64,000 bases of DNA from JACDAV01 sp964626755 (GCA_964626755.1 CAZVGO010000051.1:62001-126000); one strand, 5' to 3'. Shown: positions 1 through 8,978, numbered from the stretch's first letter. Numbers and translations: made by a program. Notes: generated from the letters alone by a model not told the origin.

Positions 1-138
1 CGTGACGTCGCCGGTGCGGCGGGCCATTACGGCGTTGCCGCCTGCGCGCGGTCGCTCACGCACCTTGGGGTGCGCTCGCTCCCGTGCTCGTCGTCGCCTT
101 GTCCTGGCCTCGCCGGACCGGCGACGAGGAGGTCTTCG
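1..138 (+). other. Leader/spacer upstream of argB with a small hairpin
   Basis: No gene can be assigned here. A TGA at 3-5 may close a gene that lies mostly left of the window. A 6-bp stem CGCACC/GGTGCG with a TTGG loop sits at 59-74. A strong Shine-Dalgarno (GAGGAGG) lies at about 126-132 and sets the argB start. The promoter of the operon is probably further left; no ARG-box-like palindrome is visible here. Confidence 0.4.
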
Positions 139-924
139 ATGAGTGAGGTGGTCGTCGTCAAGCTCGGCGGCACGACGATCGCGGACCAGCGCCAGGTCCT
201 CGAAGAGGTGGCCGCGGTCGCGCGCCGTCGGCCCGTCGTCCTCGTCCACGGCGGTGGCAAGCGGATCAGCGAGTGGCTCGACCGGCTCGGCGTCCCTTCC
301 CGCTTCGAGGGCGGTCTCCGGGTCACCGATGCGGCATCGCTCGAAGTGGCCGCGGCCGTGCTCCGGGGCGTCGTCAACAGCGAGCTCGTCAGCGCGTTGC
401 GGGATCTCGGCGTCGACGCGGTGGGCCTGTCCGGCGTGGACGGCGGCCTCCTCGTCGCGGAGCGCGTTCCGAATCTCGGACTCGTCGCCCACGTCGTTGG
501 GCTCCGGCGGGACCTGCTCGACGCGATCCTCGTCACGGGCCAAGTCGCGGTCGTCGCGCCGCTCGCCCGGGACGAGCAGGGCATCGTCTGCAACGTCAAC
601 GCCGACGACGCGGCGGGCGGGATCGCGGCGGGCCTCGGCGCCCGGCAGCTCGTGCTGCTCACCGATGTCGACGGGATCCGGGACGCGGCCGGCCAGCGGA
701 TCGACGCGATCAGTGCGGCCGACGCGGAGGCGCTCATCGCGTCCGGCGTCATCGAGGGCGGCATGGTGCCGAAGGTCCGGGCCGCGCTCGCCGCGCTGAC
801 CTGGCCGGGAACGGAGGCGGTCATCGCCGACTCGGCCGCCCCGAACGCCCTCGAGCGTGCCCTGTCCGACTCGACCTTCGGGACGCGGGTCACCGCCGAG
901 CCGGCCGGCGTGGGTGCAACGTGA
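139..924 (+). CDS. argB: Acetylglutamate kinase
   Basis: Phosphorylates N-acetyl-L-glutamate with ATP, the second step of arginine synthesis in the cytoplasm. The 261-residue product has the amino-acid-kinase fold: the N-terminal VVVKLGG phosphate-binding strand, the LVHGGGKRIS glycine loop near residue 35, and the CNVNADDAA nucleotide-site motif near residue 155, followed by LLTDVDGI. Length is normal for the family. I chose ATG 139 because GAGGAGG lies 7 nt upstream; the frame is open further 5' but without homology. It overlaps argR by 4 nt (GTGA), so translation is probably coupled. LysZ-type kinases for LysW-linked substrates are close relatives, but the neighbouring argR and argG argue for the arginine pathway. 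Confidence 0.9.
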   Translation: MSEVVVVKLGGTTIADQRQVLEEVAAVARRRPVVLVHGGGKRISEWLDRLGVPSRFEGGLRVTDAASLEVAAAVLRGVVNSELVSALRDLGVDAVGLSGVDGGLLVAERVPNLGLVAHVVGLRRDLLDAILVTGQVAVVAPLARDEQGIVCNVNADDAAGGIAAGLGARQLVLLTDVDGIRDAAGQRIDAISAADAEALIASGVIEGGMVPKVRAALAALTWPGTEAVIADSAAPNALERALSDSTFGTRVTAEPAGVGAT

Positions 925-1439
925 ACGGGATCGACAAGCGCGAGCGCCAGCGGGCGATCCGCGAGCTCGTCGCGCGCGAGCCGATCGGGAGCCAGCAGGA
1001 GCTCGCTGCTCGGCTCGCCGAGCGCGGGATCACCGCGACCCAGGCGACGGTCAGCCGAGACATCGCGGAGATGGGCCTCGTCCGGGTCGCCCGACACGGC
1101 GGCAACACCTGGATGGCGCCTGAGGATGTCGCCTCACCCCAGCCTCTCCGCGGCCCCCGGGACGAGCGGCTGCGGCGGATTCTCGAGGACATTCCCGTGA
1201 CCGTCGGGCGGAGCGGCCTGATCCTCGTCCTCACCGGTTCGCCGGGGACAGCCGGAGCAATCGCGCAGGCAATCGACGAGTCGTCGCTCAGCGAACAGGA
1301 GGGCACGTTGGCCGGCGACAACACGCTCCTCGTGCTGTTCGCCAACGAGGCCCGCCTCGAGCGCTGGCGCGAGCGTTTCCGAGCGATCCAGGACCTGCCG
1401 GTCGAAGCCAACCGAACCCGAACCGGAGTGCCGTCATGA
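921..1439 (+). CDS. argR: Arginine repressor ArgR
   Basis: Arginine-responsive hexameric repressor of arginine genes. The 172-residue protein has an N-terminal winged helix (about 1-70, including ATQATVSRDIAEMGLVR, the family recognition helix region) and a C-terminal oligomerisation and arginine-binding domain with the GTLAGDNTLLVLF motif near residue 135. The start is GTG at 921, overlapping the argB stop; an open frame further 5' lies inside argB and is not used. It overlaps argG by 4 nt (ATGA). Being inside the operon it probably autoregulates. A candidate operator is the palindrome at 10602-10621 in front of argH. Confidence 0.9.
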   Translation: MNGIDKRERQRAIRELVAREPIGSQQELAARLAERGITATQATVSRDIAEMGLVRVARHGGNTWMAPEDVASPQPLRGPRDERLRRILEDIPVTVGRSGLILVLTGSPGTAGAIAQAIDESSLSEQEGTLAGDNTLLVLFANEARLERWRERFRAIQDLPVEANRTRTGVPS

Positions 1440-2722
1440 ACAAGGTCGTACTCGCCTACTCCGGCGGACTCGATACGTCCGTCGCCGTCGCGTGGCTGCG
1501 CGAGCAGTTCGGGGCCGAGGTCGTCACTCTGACCGTCGACGTCGGCGGCGGGTCGTTGCGCGATGGTGTCGAGAAGCGGGCGATGTCGGCCGGCGCCTCG
1601 CGGGCCTACGTCGTCGATGCGCGCGAGCGGTTCGTCACCGACTTCGTCTGGCCCCACCTCCAGGCGAACGCGCTCTACCAGGGTGCGTACCCGCTGGCGA
1701 CCGCGCTGGCACGGCCCTTGATCGCCCAGCTGCTCGTCGAGGTCGCGAAGCGCGAGGGCGCCGACGCGGTCGCCCACGGCTGCACCGGCAAGGGCAACGA
1801 CCAGGTCCGGTTCGACGTTGCGGTCCATGCGTTGGACCCGGGGCTCGAGGTCGTCGCCCCGATGCGGGTCGGGATGGGCCTGTCGCGCGAGGAGGAGATC
1901 GACTACGCCGCGGAGCGCGGGATCGAGATCCCGATCACGAAGGCGTCGCCGTACTCGATCGACGTCAACCTGTGGGGCCGGTCGATCGAGACGGGCGTGC
2001 TCGAGGACCCGTGGGTCACTCCTCCGGCCGATGTCTACGAGTGGACGGTCGATCCGGGCAAGGCGCCGAAGCCGGTCGAGATCGTCATCGATTTCGAGGG
2101 CGGGATCCCGGTCGCGCTCGACGGTGGGCGCCTCGATCCCGTGTCACTCGTTGATCGTGTTAGCACGCTAGCAGGGCAGCATGGTGTGGGGCGGATCGAT
2201 CACGTCGAGGATCGCCTCGTCGGGATCAAGAGCCGCGAGATCTACGAAGCGCCGGCCGCGGCGGTGCTCCACGCGGCTCACCGGGCGCTCGAAGGCCTGT
2301 CTCTGTCGAAGGACACGATCCGATTCAACCGGCTCGTCGCCGACGAGCTCGCCCGCCTGACGTACGACGGGCTCTGGTTCAGCGCCCTCCACCGCGACCT
2401 GCGCGGTTACGTGGCGTCGTCGCAGCGAGTCGTGTCGGGCGAGGTCCGGATCCGCCTCGACCACGGTTCCGCGGTCATCGCCGGTCGCCGCTCGCCGTTG
2501 AGCCTGTACGACAAGAGCCTCGCGACGTACGACGCCGACGATGCGTTCGACCACGCGGCTGCGGTCGGGTTCATCAAGATCTTCGGGCTGCCACTCCGCG
2601 TCGAGGCGGCACGCCACGGCGCGGTCGGGCCGCACTACGGCGCGGCCTGGACGTGGACCGAGCCGCTCCTCGAGGGCCTCCCGACAACCGTGGCCGACCG
2701 GGAGAGTGCGCCCGTCGCCTGA
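1436..2722 (+). CDS. argG: Argininosuccinate synthase
   Basis: Joins citrulline and aspartate with ATP to give argininosuccinate. The 428-residue protein begins with the N-type ATP pyrophosphatase P-loop VLAYSGGLDTSVA (residues 5-17) and carries the HGCTGKGNDQVRF citrulline/aspartate-binding motif near residue 120, SPYSIDVNLWGRS near 175 and the GVGRIDHVEDRLVGIKSRE stretch near 255. It is slightly longer than the usual 400 residues, mainly at the C-terminus. ATG 1436 overlaps the argR stop. It is last in the operon; the next enzyme, argH, is on the opposite strand 6.4 kb away. Confidence 0.95.
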   Translation: MNKVVLAYSGGLDTSVAVAWLREQFGAEVVTLTVDVGGGSLRDGVEKRAMSAGASRAYVVDARERFVTDFVWPHLQANALYQGAYPLATALARPLIAQLLVEVAKREGADAVAHGCTGKGNDQVRFDVAVHALDPGLEVVAPMRVGMGLSREEEIDYAAERGIEIPITKASPYSIDVNLWGRSIETGVLEDPWVTPPADVYEWTVDPGKAPKPVEIVIDFEGGIPVALDGGRLDPVSLVDRVSTLAGQHGVGRIDHVEDRLVGIKSREIYEAPAAAVLHAAHRALEGLSLSKDTIRFNRLVADELARLTYDGLWFSALHRDLRGYVASSQRVVSGEVRIRLDHGSAVIAGRRSPLSLYDKSLATYDADDAFDHAAAVGFIKIFGLPLRVEAARHGAVGPHYGAAWTWTEPLLEGLPTTVADRESAPVA

Positions 2723-2829
2723 GAGCGTCCGAGGAGCTTCGTGGACGGCCCCTGTCCTTCGAGATCGTAGTACGAACCCGCAGTACCCTATGCCCCGCCG
2801 TGCCTCCCGGGCCGTTGGGGGCGAGGTGC

Positions 2830-2835
2830 GATGAT
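2830..2835 (+). promoter_or_regulatory. Possible -10 for leaderless GAF kinase gene
   Basis: GATGAT ends 6 nt before the GTG start at 2842 and there is no Shine-Dalgarno. This matches the spacing seen at many starts in this window, although the hexamer itself is a poor -10. Confidence 0.3.
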
Positions 2836-2841
2836 CGGGCG

Positions 2842-4122
2842 GTGACGACCGACCCACCGCTTCACGACGCACCTCCCGACCGCCGCCGGATCGCGCCCGG
2901 CGAGAAGGCCGAACGCCGCCTCCGCGAGCTGTCGTTCCTCCACGAGTTCGCCCAGCTCGCGACCCTCGCCCGCGATTGGGACGAGCTCATGCGGACCGTC
3001 GTGGACCGGACGACCGAGGCGATGGGCGTCGAGGTCTGCTCCTTTTATCTCGCGGACCGGGCGGGCGAACGGTTGACGCTGGCTGCGACGAACGGCCTTG
3101 ATCCCGCGCAGGTCGGTCAGGTCAGCCTCGCCGTCGGGGAGGGGCTCACCGGGATCGCCGCGAAGCGGCGGACGCCGGTCAACGTCGCGGACGTGACCGT
3201 CGACAAGCGGTTCCGCTGGGTTCGCGGGTTCGACATCGCCGGCCTCCACGCGATGCTGTCGATGCCGCTCGTCTGGCACGAGCAGGTCGTCGGTGTACTC
3301 AACGTCCAGACCCGGGCGATCCGCCGCTTCAGGCCGGACGAGGTCGCATTCCTCCGAACGATCGCAGCGCTCCTCGCCGGGATCGTCGAGAAGGGCCGGC
3401 TCCAGGCGGAGGTCGAGGCCCGACTCGCGTCGCTGACCGCCCTCGAGGGGGCACGCTCGGAGCTCCTGAGCGTCGTGACCCACGAGCTGCGAACGCCACT
3501 GTCGGTCGTCCGCGCGTACGTCGACCTGCTGGCCGAGGCGGCAGCATCCGCACCGCGCGGCGGCCCCGGCGGGGACCCCGGAACCTGGCACGAGCGGGCG
3601 ATCGAGCAGCTTTCCCGGCTCGATCGTCTTGTCGACTCGATCCTCGCCTCGGTCCGGGGGGAAGGCCTGAGCGGCCTCGCCCGCGAGCCGTTCGACGCTG
3701 TCACGGCGGCGGAGGAGACGGTCGAGGCGCTGCGCCTCCTGCTCCGCCCCCACCCGATCCGCTGGAAGCCACCGGCCGAGCCGCTCGTCGCCCGCGGCGA
3801 CGAAACGCGCTTCCGCCAGGTCCTCGAACAGCTCCTCGAGAACGAGGCGAAGTACGCGCCGCCGGGCGACGGGGTGAGCATCGGCGCATGGCGCGAGGCC
3901 GATGAGGTCCGCCTCTACGTCACCGACGACGGGCCGGGCGTCCCGAGCCGCGACTGGGAGGCCGTGTTCGAGCCGTTCGTCCGGATCGAGGGCCGCGGGC
4001 GCGGCTCGGGGATCGGGCTGTTCGCCGCCCGACGGCTGATGGACGGGATGGGCGGGCGGGTCTGGCTCGAGGCCAACGGCTACGGCGGGAGCCGGTTCGT
4101 GGTGGCGCTACCCGCTGACTGA
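2842..4122 (+). CDS. GAF-domain sensor histidine kinase
   Basis: Predicted soluble two-component kinase of 426 residues. A GAF sensor domain occupies about residues 30-185 (it contains VEVCSFYLAD and VGEGLTGIAA), then a HisKA dimerisation helix with the phosphoacceptor in VVTHELRTPLS (His214), then an HATPase_c domain with the N box (LLENEAKYAP), G1 (DDGPGVP) and G2 (GSGIGL). There are no membrane segments, so the signal is cytoplasmic; GAF domains often bind small molecules or sense redox or light. No response regulator is adjacent. The GTG start at 2842 was chosen because homology begins just after it; the in-frame ATG further 5' at 2653 lies within argG. Ligand and partner cannot be predicted. 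Confidence 0.85.
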   Translation: MTTDPPLHDAPPDRRRIAPGEKAERRLRELSFLHEFAQLATLARDWDELMRTVVDRTTEAMGVEVCSFYLADRAGERLTLAATNGLDPAQVGQVSLAVGEGLTGIAAKRRTPVNVADVTVDKRFRWVRGFDIAGLHAMLSMPLVWHEQVVGVLNVQTRAIRRFRPDEVAFLRTIAALLAGIVEKGRLQAEVEARLASLTALEGARSELLSVVTHELRTPLSVVRAYVDLLAEAAASAPRGGPGGDPGTWHERAIEQLSRLDRLVDSILASVRGEGLSGLAREPFDAVTAAEETVEALRLLLRPHPIRWKPPAEPLVARGDETRFRQVLEQLLENEAKYAPPGDGVSIGAWREADEVRLYVTDDGPGVPSRDWEAVFEPFVRIEGRGRGSGIGLFAARRLMDGMGGRVWLEANGYGGSRFVVALPAD

Positions 4123-4141
4123 GCGCCGGCGCCGAATCATT

Positions 4142-4300
4142 GTTGCTCCACACGCACGTAACGGACGTTCGGGCCGTGGATCTGGCCGAAGTGTTGCCTC
4201 GGGCGCACCAACCCAGCAAATCGGGTCGAGATGTTGCGCCGGGCGCACCGAAGCGACCCAAACCGGAGCCCGGGCGCTCGTTACGTGCGCCACGGGCAAC
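4142..4300. repeat. Intergenic inverted-repeat element, copy 1
   Basis: Fills the gap between two convergent genes. The left arm at 4142-4162 has the form GTTGC(n6)CGCACGTAAC and is answered by an inverted arm at 4280-4300 (GTTACGTGCG...GGCAAC); 16 of 21 positions pair. Two shorter direct units of the same theme lie inside at 4193-4212 (GTTGCCTCGGGCGCACCAAC) and 4233-4252 (GTTGCGCCGGGCGCACCGAA). No coding capacity. A related element is at 29572-29731: the left arms match at 18 of 21 positions. Confidence 0.6.
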
Positions 4301-4316
4301 ACGGACGAGTTGCGCC

Positions 4317-5582
4317 TCAGGCCTCGGCGCGTACCGCCACTGCCGCGGCCTCGGCATCGGCGATCCGCGAGTCGGTGATCAGCAGGCGGGCCGGCAGCAG
4401 CAGGATCGACATGACTGCGGCGGCCCAGAACACGGCCCTCAGCCCGAACGCCTCGCCGACGACCCCACCGAGCAGGGCACCCAGCGGCAACGCCCCCCAG
4501 CCGAGCATGCGGAACGTTGCTACCAATCGCCCCAGGATTCGGTCCGGCACGATCCGCTGGCGGAGAGATTGGTACGCAACGTTGAACGCGCCGAGGAAGA
4601 TCCCGCCGATCGCGAAGACCCCGCCGACGACGAACGGGTTCGTTGACGATGCGAGCGCCACGTTCCCCGCGGCCAGGACGACCACGCAGACCGCGAAGAG
4701 GTTCGGCTTGCCCAGCCGGCGTTCGATCGTCCCGGCGACCATCGTCCCGGTGATCGTCCCGACGGCGCTCGTCGTGAGCAGCAACCCGAACCCCACCTCG
4801 GAGAGGCCCATCGGGCCCGGTGCCACGACGTACAGGACGAGAACCGCCCATACCATGCCCTGGGCCAGGTTGAGGAGCGCAAGGACCACCGCGAGCACAC
4901 GCAGCAGCCGGTGCCGCGCGAGGTATGCGATTCCCTCGCGGATCTCCTGGTCGATCCGGGTCGGCGGACCGGTCCGCTCGGGCCGGAACGATCCGGCCAG
5001 CCCAGCGATGAGCAGCGCGGCGGCAAGGTACCCGGCGGCGGTCGTGCCGAACGCGATCCCCAGGCCTGCGGCTGCGAGCAACCCGCCAAGCGGCGGCCCG
5101 ACGAACTGGTTCATCGTGAATTCGGCGGCCAGCAACCGGCCGTTGGCCGCGGTGAGGCGCTCGCGCGGGACGACGTTCGGGAGGATCGCCTGGGCGGCCG
5201 TGTCGAACAGGGTCTCGAGCACGCCGAGGAGGAACGCGACGACGTAGACGAGCCAGATCGAGGCGGCGCCCGTGACGACAGCCAGAGCGAGCCCACCGAG
5301 CAGGGCGACCCGGCCGCAGTCGACGAGGATCATCGTCCGCCGCCGGTCGAGCCGGTCGGCGAGTGCGCCCGCGACGAGCGCGAAGACAAGCCATGGCAGG
5401 CGCGACGCGACGACGACGCCGGCAACGAGCGCGGGCGAGTCGGTCAGCGACACGGCGAGCAGCGGCAGGGCGACCCAGAACATCCCGTCGGACAGGTTCG
5501 ACACGACCGACGCCGACCACAGGCGCCAGAACCCCGGGCCGAGATCACCCCCGACGCGGGCGCGGAGCGCCGGAAGCCTCAC
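4317..5582 (-). CDS. MFS transporter (EntS-like), second of a tandem pair
   Basis: Major facilitator superfamily permease of 421 residues with about 10-12 hydrophobic helices. The loop ALADRLDRRRTM between helices 2 and 3 is the MFS motif A region, and the sequence from FWRLWSASVVSNLSDG through SLTDSPALVAG is typical of the enterobactin-exporter-like MFS_3 group. The GTG start at 5582 overlaps the upstream permease by 4 nt; a much longer open frame continues antisense through that neighbour and is an artefact of GC content. It is closely related to the upstream gene throughout, indicating tandem duplication. Substrate unknown; efflux of a small molecule is most likely. Confidence 0.8.
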   Translation of the reverse strand: MRLPALRARVGGDLGPGFWRLWSASVVSNLSDGMFWVALPLLAVSLTDSPALVAGVVVASRLPWLVFALVAGALADRLDRRRTMILVDCGRVALLGGLALAVVTGAASIWLVYVVAFLLGVLETLFDTAAQAILPNVVPRERLTAANGRLLAAEFTMNQFVGPPLGGLLAAAGLGIAFGTTAAGYLAAALLIAGLAGSFRPERTGPPTRIDQEIREGIAYLARHRLLRVLAVVLALLNLAQGMVWAVLVLYVVAPGPMGLSEVGFGLLLTTSAVGTITGTMVAGTIERRLGKPNLFAVCVVVLAAGNVALASSTNPFVVGGVFAIGGIFLGAFNVAYQSLRQRIVPDRILGRLVATFRMLGWGALPLGALLGGVVGEAFGLRAVFWAAAVMSILLLPARLLITDSRIADAEAAAVAVRAEA

Positions 5583-6856
5583 GCGACGGATTCGGGGCCT
5601 TCTCCCGGCGGTCCGGCGGGCGCCGAGATCTCCGCAGCCGCAATCGCCCGGTCGGTCACGACCAGGCGCCCGAGCAGCAGTGTGAGTTGCAGTCCCCCGA
5701 AGACCAGGAAGACGGCGGCTACTCCGAACACCTCGCCGACGAGGCCGCCGAGCGCGGCGCCGATCGGCATCGTGCCCCAGGCGAGGAGGCGGTAGGTCGC
5801 ATTGACTCGCCCGAGCAGCCGGTCCGGCACGATCCGCTGGCGAAGCGACACGGTGACGACGTTCCAGGAGATGCCGATCGCGGCCGCGACGAGCCACACG
5901 ACGAAGATCACCGGCACGCTCGTGGTCAGGACCGGGATGAGCAGCGTCGACGCGCTGATCGTCATGGAGATCGCGAGGAGGTTGGCCCGCCCGAGCCGCC
6001 GCTCGAGCGGCTCGACGAGGAACGTGCCCAGAAGGCTGCCTGCTGCGAGCGATGTCAACAGCACGCCGAACCCGACCTCGTCCAGGCCAAGCGGTCCAGG
6101 GGCGACCGCGTACAGGACAAAGACGGAGAAAACCGCCGTGCCGCACAGGTTGCTGAGGCCGACCATCACGGCCAGCACGCGCAACAGGCGATGCCCGAAC
6201 AGGTAGCGCAGCCCTTCGGCTATCTCTTGGTGGATGCGCGTCGGCGAGCCCTCGCGGACCGGGCGGAACGCGCCCGCGATCGTGAACAACGCCACCGCCG
6301 CGAGCAGGTAGGCGGCGGCTCCGGTCCCGAACGCCAGGGCGATGCCGGCGGCGGCCAGCAGGCCGCCGAGCGGCGGGCCGACGAACTGGTTCATTGTCAG
6401 CTCGACGGCGTACAGCCGGCCGTTCGCGCGGCTGAGTCGATCGGGCTCGACGAGGTTCGGCATGATCGACTGGGCGGAGGTGTCGAACAGCGTCTCGGCG
6501 ACGCCGAGTGCGAAGGCGACCAGGTAGAGCACCGGCAGCGAGGCGAACCCGCCGAGGGTCGCGATCGCGAGCGCCCCGAGCAGGCCGGCGCGGAAGAGGT
6601 CGACGAGGACCATCGTTCGCCGCCGATCGAGCCGGTCGGCCAGGGCGCCCGCGACGAGCGCGAAGAGGAGCCACGGCAGGCGGCTGACGATCGTCACGCC
6701 GGCGATCAACGCGGGCGAGTCGGTCAGCGTGATGGCGAGGAGCGGCAGCGCGACCCAGAAGACCCCGTCGGCGAGGTTCGAGCCGGCCGATGCGAGCCAG
6801 AGCTTCCAGTACGCCCCGGGCAGCCCACCGCCGAGGCGGCCGACGATGACGGTCAC
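5579..6856 (-). CDS. MFS transporter (EntS-like), first of a tandem pair
   Basis: A 425-residue MFS permease with 10-12 predicted helices. It shares with its downstream neighbour the blocks FWVALPLLA, LTDSPAL, SRLPWL, FALVAGALADRLDRRRTM, TMNQFVGPPLGGLLAAAG and SLRQRIVPDR, so the two arose by duplication and could form a pair or transport related substrates. It starts 4 nt after the stop of the adenosine deaminase gene and probably belongs to one operon (add - MFS - MFS). That neighbourhood hints at purine nucleoside or base transport, but MFS_3 members mostly export drugs or siderophores, so the substrate is open. Confidence 0.8.
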   Translation of the reverse strand: MTVIVGRLGGGLPGAYWKLWLASAGSNLADGVFWVALPLLAITLTDSPALIAGVTIVSRLPWLLFALVAGALADRLDRRRTMVLVDLFRAGLLGALAIATLGGFASLPVLYLVAFALGVAETLFDTSAQSIMPNLVEPDRLSRANGRLYAVELTMNQFVGPPLGGLLAAAGIALAFGTGAAAYLLAAVALFTIAGAFRPVREGSPTRIHQEIAEGLRYLFGHRLLRVLAVMVGLSNLCGTAVFSVFVLYAVAPGPLGLDEVGFGVLLTSLAAGSLLGTFLVEPLERRLGRANLLAISMTISASTLLIPVLTTSVPVIFVVWLVAAAIGISWNVVTVSLRQRIVPDRLLGRVNATYRLLAWGTMPIGAALGGLVGEVFGVAAVFLVFGGLQLTLLLGRLVVTDRAIAAAEISAPAGPPGEGPESVA

Positions 6857-6860
6857 GCGG

Positions 6861-7964
6861 TCAGGCGTGGACGACGCGGGTCGACGCCGCCCGGAGGTGC
6901 GCGTAGCCCGGCTTCACCAGCTCGTTGATCACGCGCAACCGCTCGTCGAACGGGGCGAACGCGCTCTTCATCGCGTTGATCGTCAGCCACTCAATCTCGC
7001 CGAGGCCGATCCCGAACGCGCGGTCGAGCTCGGCGAACTCGCTCGAGAGCGTGACGTTCGACATCAGCCGGTTGTCGGTGTTGACGGTCACCCGGAAGCG
7101 GAGCCGGCGGAGCAGGTCGATCGGGTGGTCGGCGACCGAGGCGGCCGCGCCCGTGTGGACGTTCGAGGTCGGGCACATCTCGAGCGGCACCCGCCGGTCC
7201 CGAACGAAGGCCGCAAGGCGGCCCAGCTCGATCGAGCCGTCGTCGCGAACCGTGATGTCGTCGACGATCCGGACGCCGTGGCCCAGCCGCTCGGCGCCGG
7301 CAAACTGGAGCGCCTCCCAGATCGAGGGGAGCCCGAACGATTCGCCGGCGTGGATCGTGATGTGGAAGTTCTCTTTTCGGACGTACTCGAACGCATCGAG
7401 GTAGCGCGTCGGTGGATAGCCCTTCTCCGGTCCTGCGACGTCGAAACCCACGACGCCCGCGTCACGCCAGCGGACGGCGCACTCGGCGACCTCGACTGAC
7501 CGCGCCGCCTGGCGCATCGCCGTCACGAGCGCCTTCATGACGATCGGGTTCCCGGCCGCGGCTGCGCGCTCGGTCCCGATCCGGAAGCCCTCGAGGTTCG
7601 CCTCCATGACCTCGTCGAGCGTCAGCCCCCGCTCGACCGACAGCTCCGGCGCGTAGCGAACCTCGGCGTAGACGACGCCATCGGCGGCGAGGTCCTCGGC
7701 GCACTCGGCGGCGACGCGGACGATGGCGTTGCGCTCCTGCATGACCCCGACGGTGTGGGCGAACGTCTCGAGGTAGAGCTCGAGGCTCTTCCGGTCTGCA
7801 CCGCGGCGGATCCACGCCGCAAGGTCGTCCGGGTCGCGCGTTGGCAGGCCGTCGTAGCCGTACTCCGCCGCGAGGTCGACGATCGTGGCCGGCCGCAGGC
7901 CGCCGTCGAGGTGGTCGTGGAGGAGCGCCTTCGGGGCCTGGCGGATCGTGTCGAGGGTGAGCAT
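6861..7964 (-). CDS. add: Adenosine deaminase
   Basis: Zinc hydrolase converting adenosine or deoxyadenosine to inosine in purine salvage. The 367-residue product has the family landmarks: HDHLDGG metal ligands at residues 16-22, HAGES (Zn ligand and catalytic Glu helix region), GHG, and a VNTDN strand near the C-terminus where most family members have the aspartates of the active site. ATG 7964 was chosen because LLHDHLDGG is normally about 15 residues from the start and GGAGGA lies just upstream. It leads a probable operon with two MFS permeases. Related aminodeaminases (adenine deaminase, futalosine deaminase) share the fold, so substrate specificity is not proven. Confidence 0.85.
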   Translation of the reverse strand: MLTLDTIRQAPKALLHDHLDGGLRPATIVDLAAEYGYDGLPTRDPDDLAAWIRRGADRKSLELYLETFAHTVGVMQERNAIVRVAAECAEDLAADGVVYAEVRYAPELSVERGLTLDEVMEANLEGFRIGTERAAAAGNPIVMKALVTAMRQAARSVEVAECAVRWRDAGVVGFDVAGPEKGYPPTRYLDAFEYVRKENFHITIHAGESFGLPSIWEALQFAGAERLGHGVRIVDDITVRDDGSIELGRLAAFVRDRRVPLEMCPTSNVHTGAAASVADHPIDLLRRLRFRVTVNTDNRLMSNVTLSSEFAELDRAFGIGLGEIEWLTINAMKSAFAPFDERLRVINELVKPGYAHLRAASTRVVHA

Positions 7965-8037
7965 TCGTCCTCCGCAACGTTGGGCGGATGGTAGCGTGCA
8001 CAGGCGCAGAGAAATGCCGCCCAGCCGAGAGGACGCC

Positions 8038-8943
8038 ATGCCGCCGATCCGCGTGACCAACGAGAGCCGAGGCGTCACCTGGACCCTCGAACTCGACCGT
8101 GATGCGTTGTTGCCCGGCCAGACTGCCAAGGCGCGGGTCCACCTCGAGATGCACAAGGACCTCGAGGCTCGAGGGCTCGTCGCGGCCCTCATCGCGACCG
8201 AGCAGTGGCAGTTCCGGCAGCGTCAGGGCAGCGGGAAGAACGCCCGGACCGTGACCGTCACCGCACACGAGGAGCTGCGGCGGGTCCCCGTCATGCTCCT
8301 CGGTCCAACGAACCTCCGGTCCGGCGAGGTTCGCGACTTCGAGTTCGAGCTGCCGGTCCCGCCGCTCGGTCCGGCGTCGCTCGACGCGACCGTCAGCGGG
8401 CTGTCGTGGGACCTCGAGGTGAAGCTCGACGTCCCGAACGGGATGGACAGCGCGATCGTCACGCACATCCGCGTCCTTCAGCCGACCGCGCTCCTTCGGG
8501 CAGGCGTCGTTCGGGTCGGCCAGTTCGCCCTGTTCGGGGCCGCCGAGGGGGCCACCGAGGGCGCCCGCGGGACGCTCGAGATCGACCCCGTCCCGCTGTG
8601 CGTCGGGCACCCGTTCACCGGGCGCCTGACGATCGAGACCGACAAGCCCCAGAAGCTCCAGGAGATCCGGGTCGAGGTCCGGGTGAAGGCCACGTCCACA
8701 GTTCCGAACGGCCTCGAGGAGGAGATCACCGCGTGGGCCGGCCAGGTCCTCGGCGAGTCCGAGCTGCCGGCCGGGGCACGGACGATCGAGCTCGCCGGGG
8801 AGCTGCCAGTGCGCGACCTCCCGACGATCGAGCTGCCCCACGGCCGGACGGACGCGACCGTCCACCTGATCCTCGCCCGCGCGTGGAAGCGCGACCCGCA
8901 CGTGGTGCGCGACGTCGCGATCTGCTCGACGACGGAGATCTAG
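8038..8943 (+). CDS. Arrestin-fold (Spo0M-like) protein
   Basis: A soluble, beta-rich protein of 301 residues with two repeated beta-sandwich halves, each containing an LxPGQ/HPFTG-type turn (DALLPGQTAKARVHLE near residue 25 and PLCVGHPFTGRLTIE near residue 195), a pattern of arrestin-like and sporulation-control Spo0M domains. No signal peptide or catalytic motif is visible. Spo0M-type proteins are thought to be scaffolds that link signalling or cytoskeletal partners; the role here is unknown. ATG 8038 follows GAGAGGA; an in-frame ATG at 8014 is possible. Divergent from add and convergent with argH. The assignment to the arrestin fold is by pattern only. Confidence 0.6.
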   Translation: MPPIRVTNESRGVTWTLELDRDALLPGQTAKARVHLEMHKDLEARGLVAALIATEQWQFRQRQGSGKNARTVTVTAHEELRRVPVMLLGPTNLRSGEVRDFEFELPVPPLGPASLDATVSGLSWDLEVKLDVPNGMDSAIVTHIRVLQPTALLRAGVVRVGQFALFGAAEGATEGARGTLEIDPVPLCVGHPFTGRLTIETDKPQKLQEIRVEVRVKATSTVPNGLEEEITAWAGQVLGESELPAGARTIELAGELPVRDLPTIELPHGRTDATVHLILARAWKRDPHVVRDVAICSTTEI

Positions 8944-8978
8944 CCGACCGCGTCACGGAGTCCCAGCCCGGATATTCC

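Noticed and set aside
2140..2190. Local drop in GC and TTGATCGTGTTAGCA-like string inside argG
   Set aside because: The argG reading frame and family alignment continue unbroken through it, so it is just coding sequence.
4317..6674. A 785-codon open frame running through both MFS genes
   Set aside because: The 5' half is antisense-type shadow of the first permease frame; only the part from GTG 5582 shows transporter sequence.
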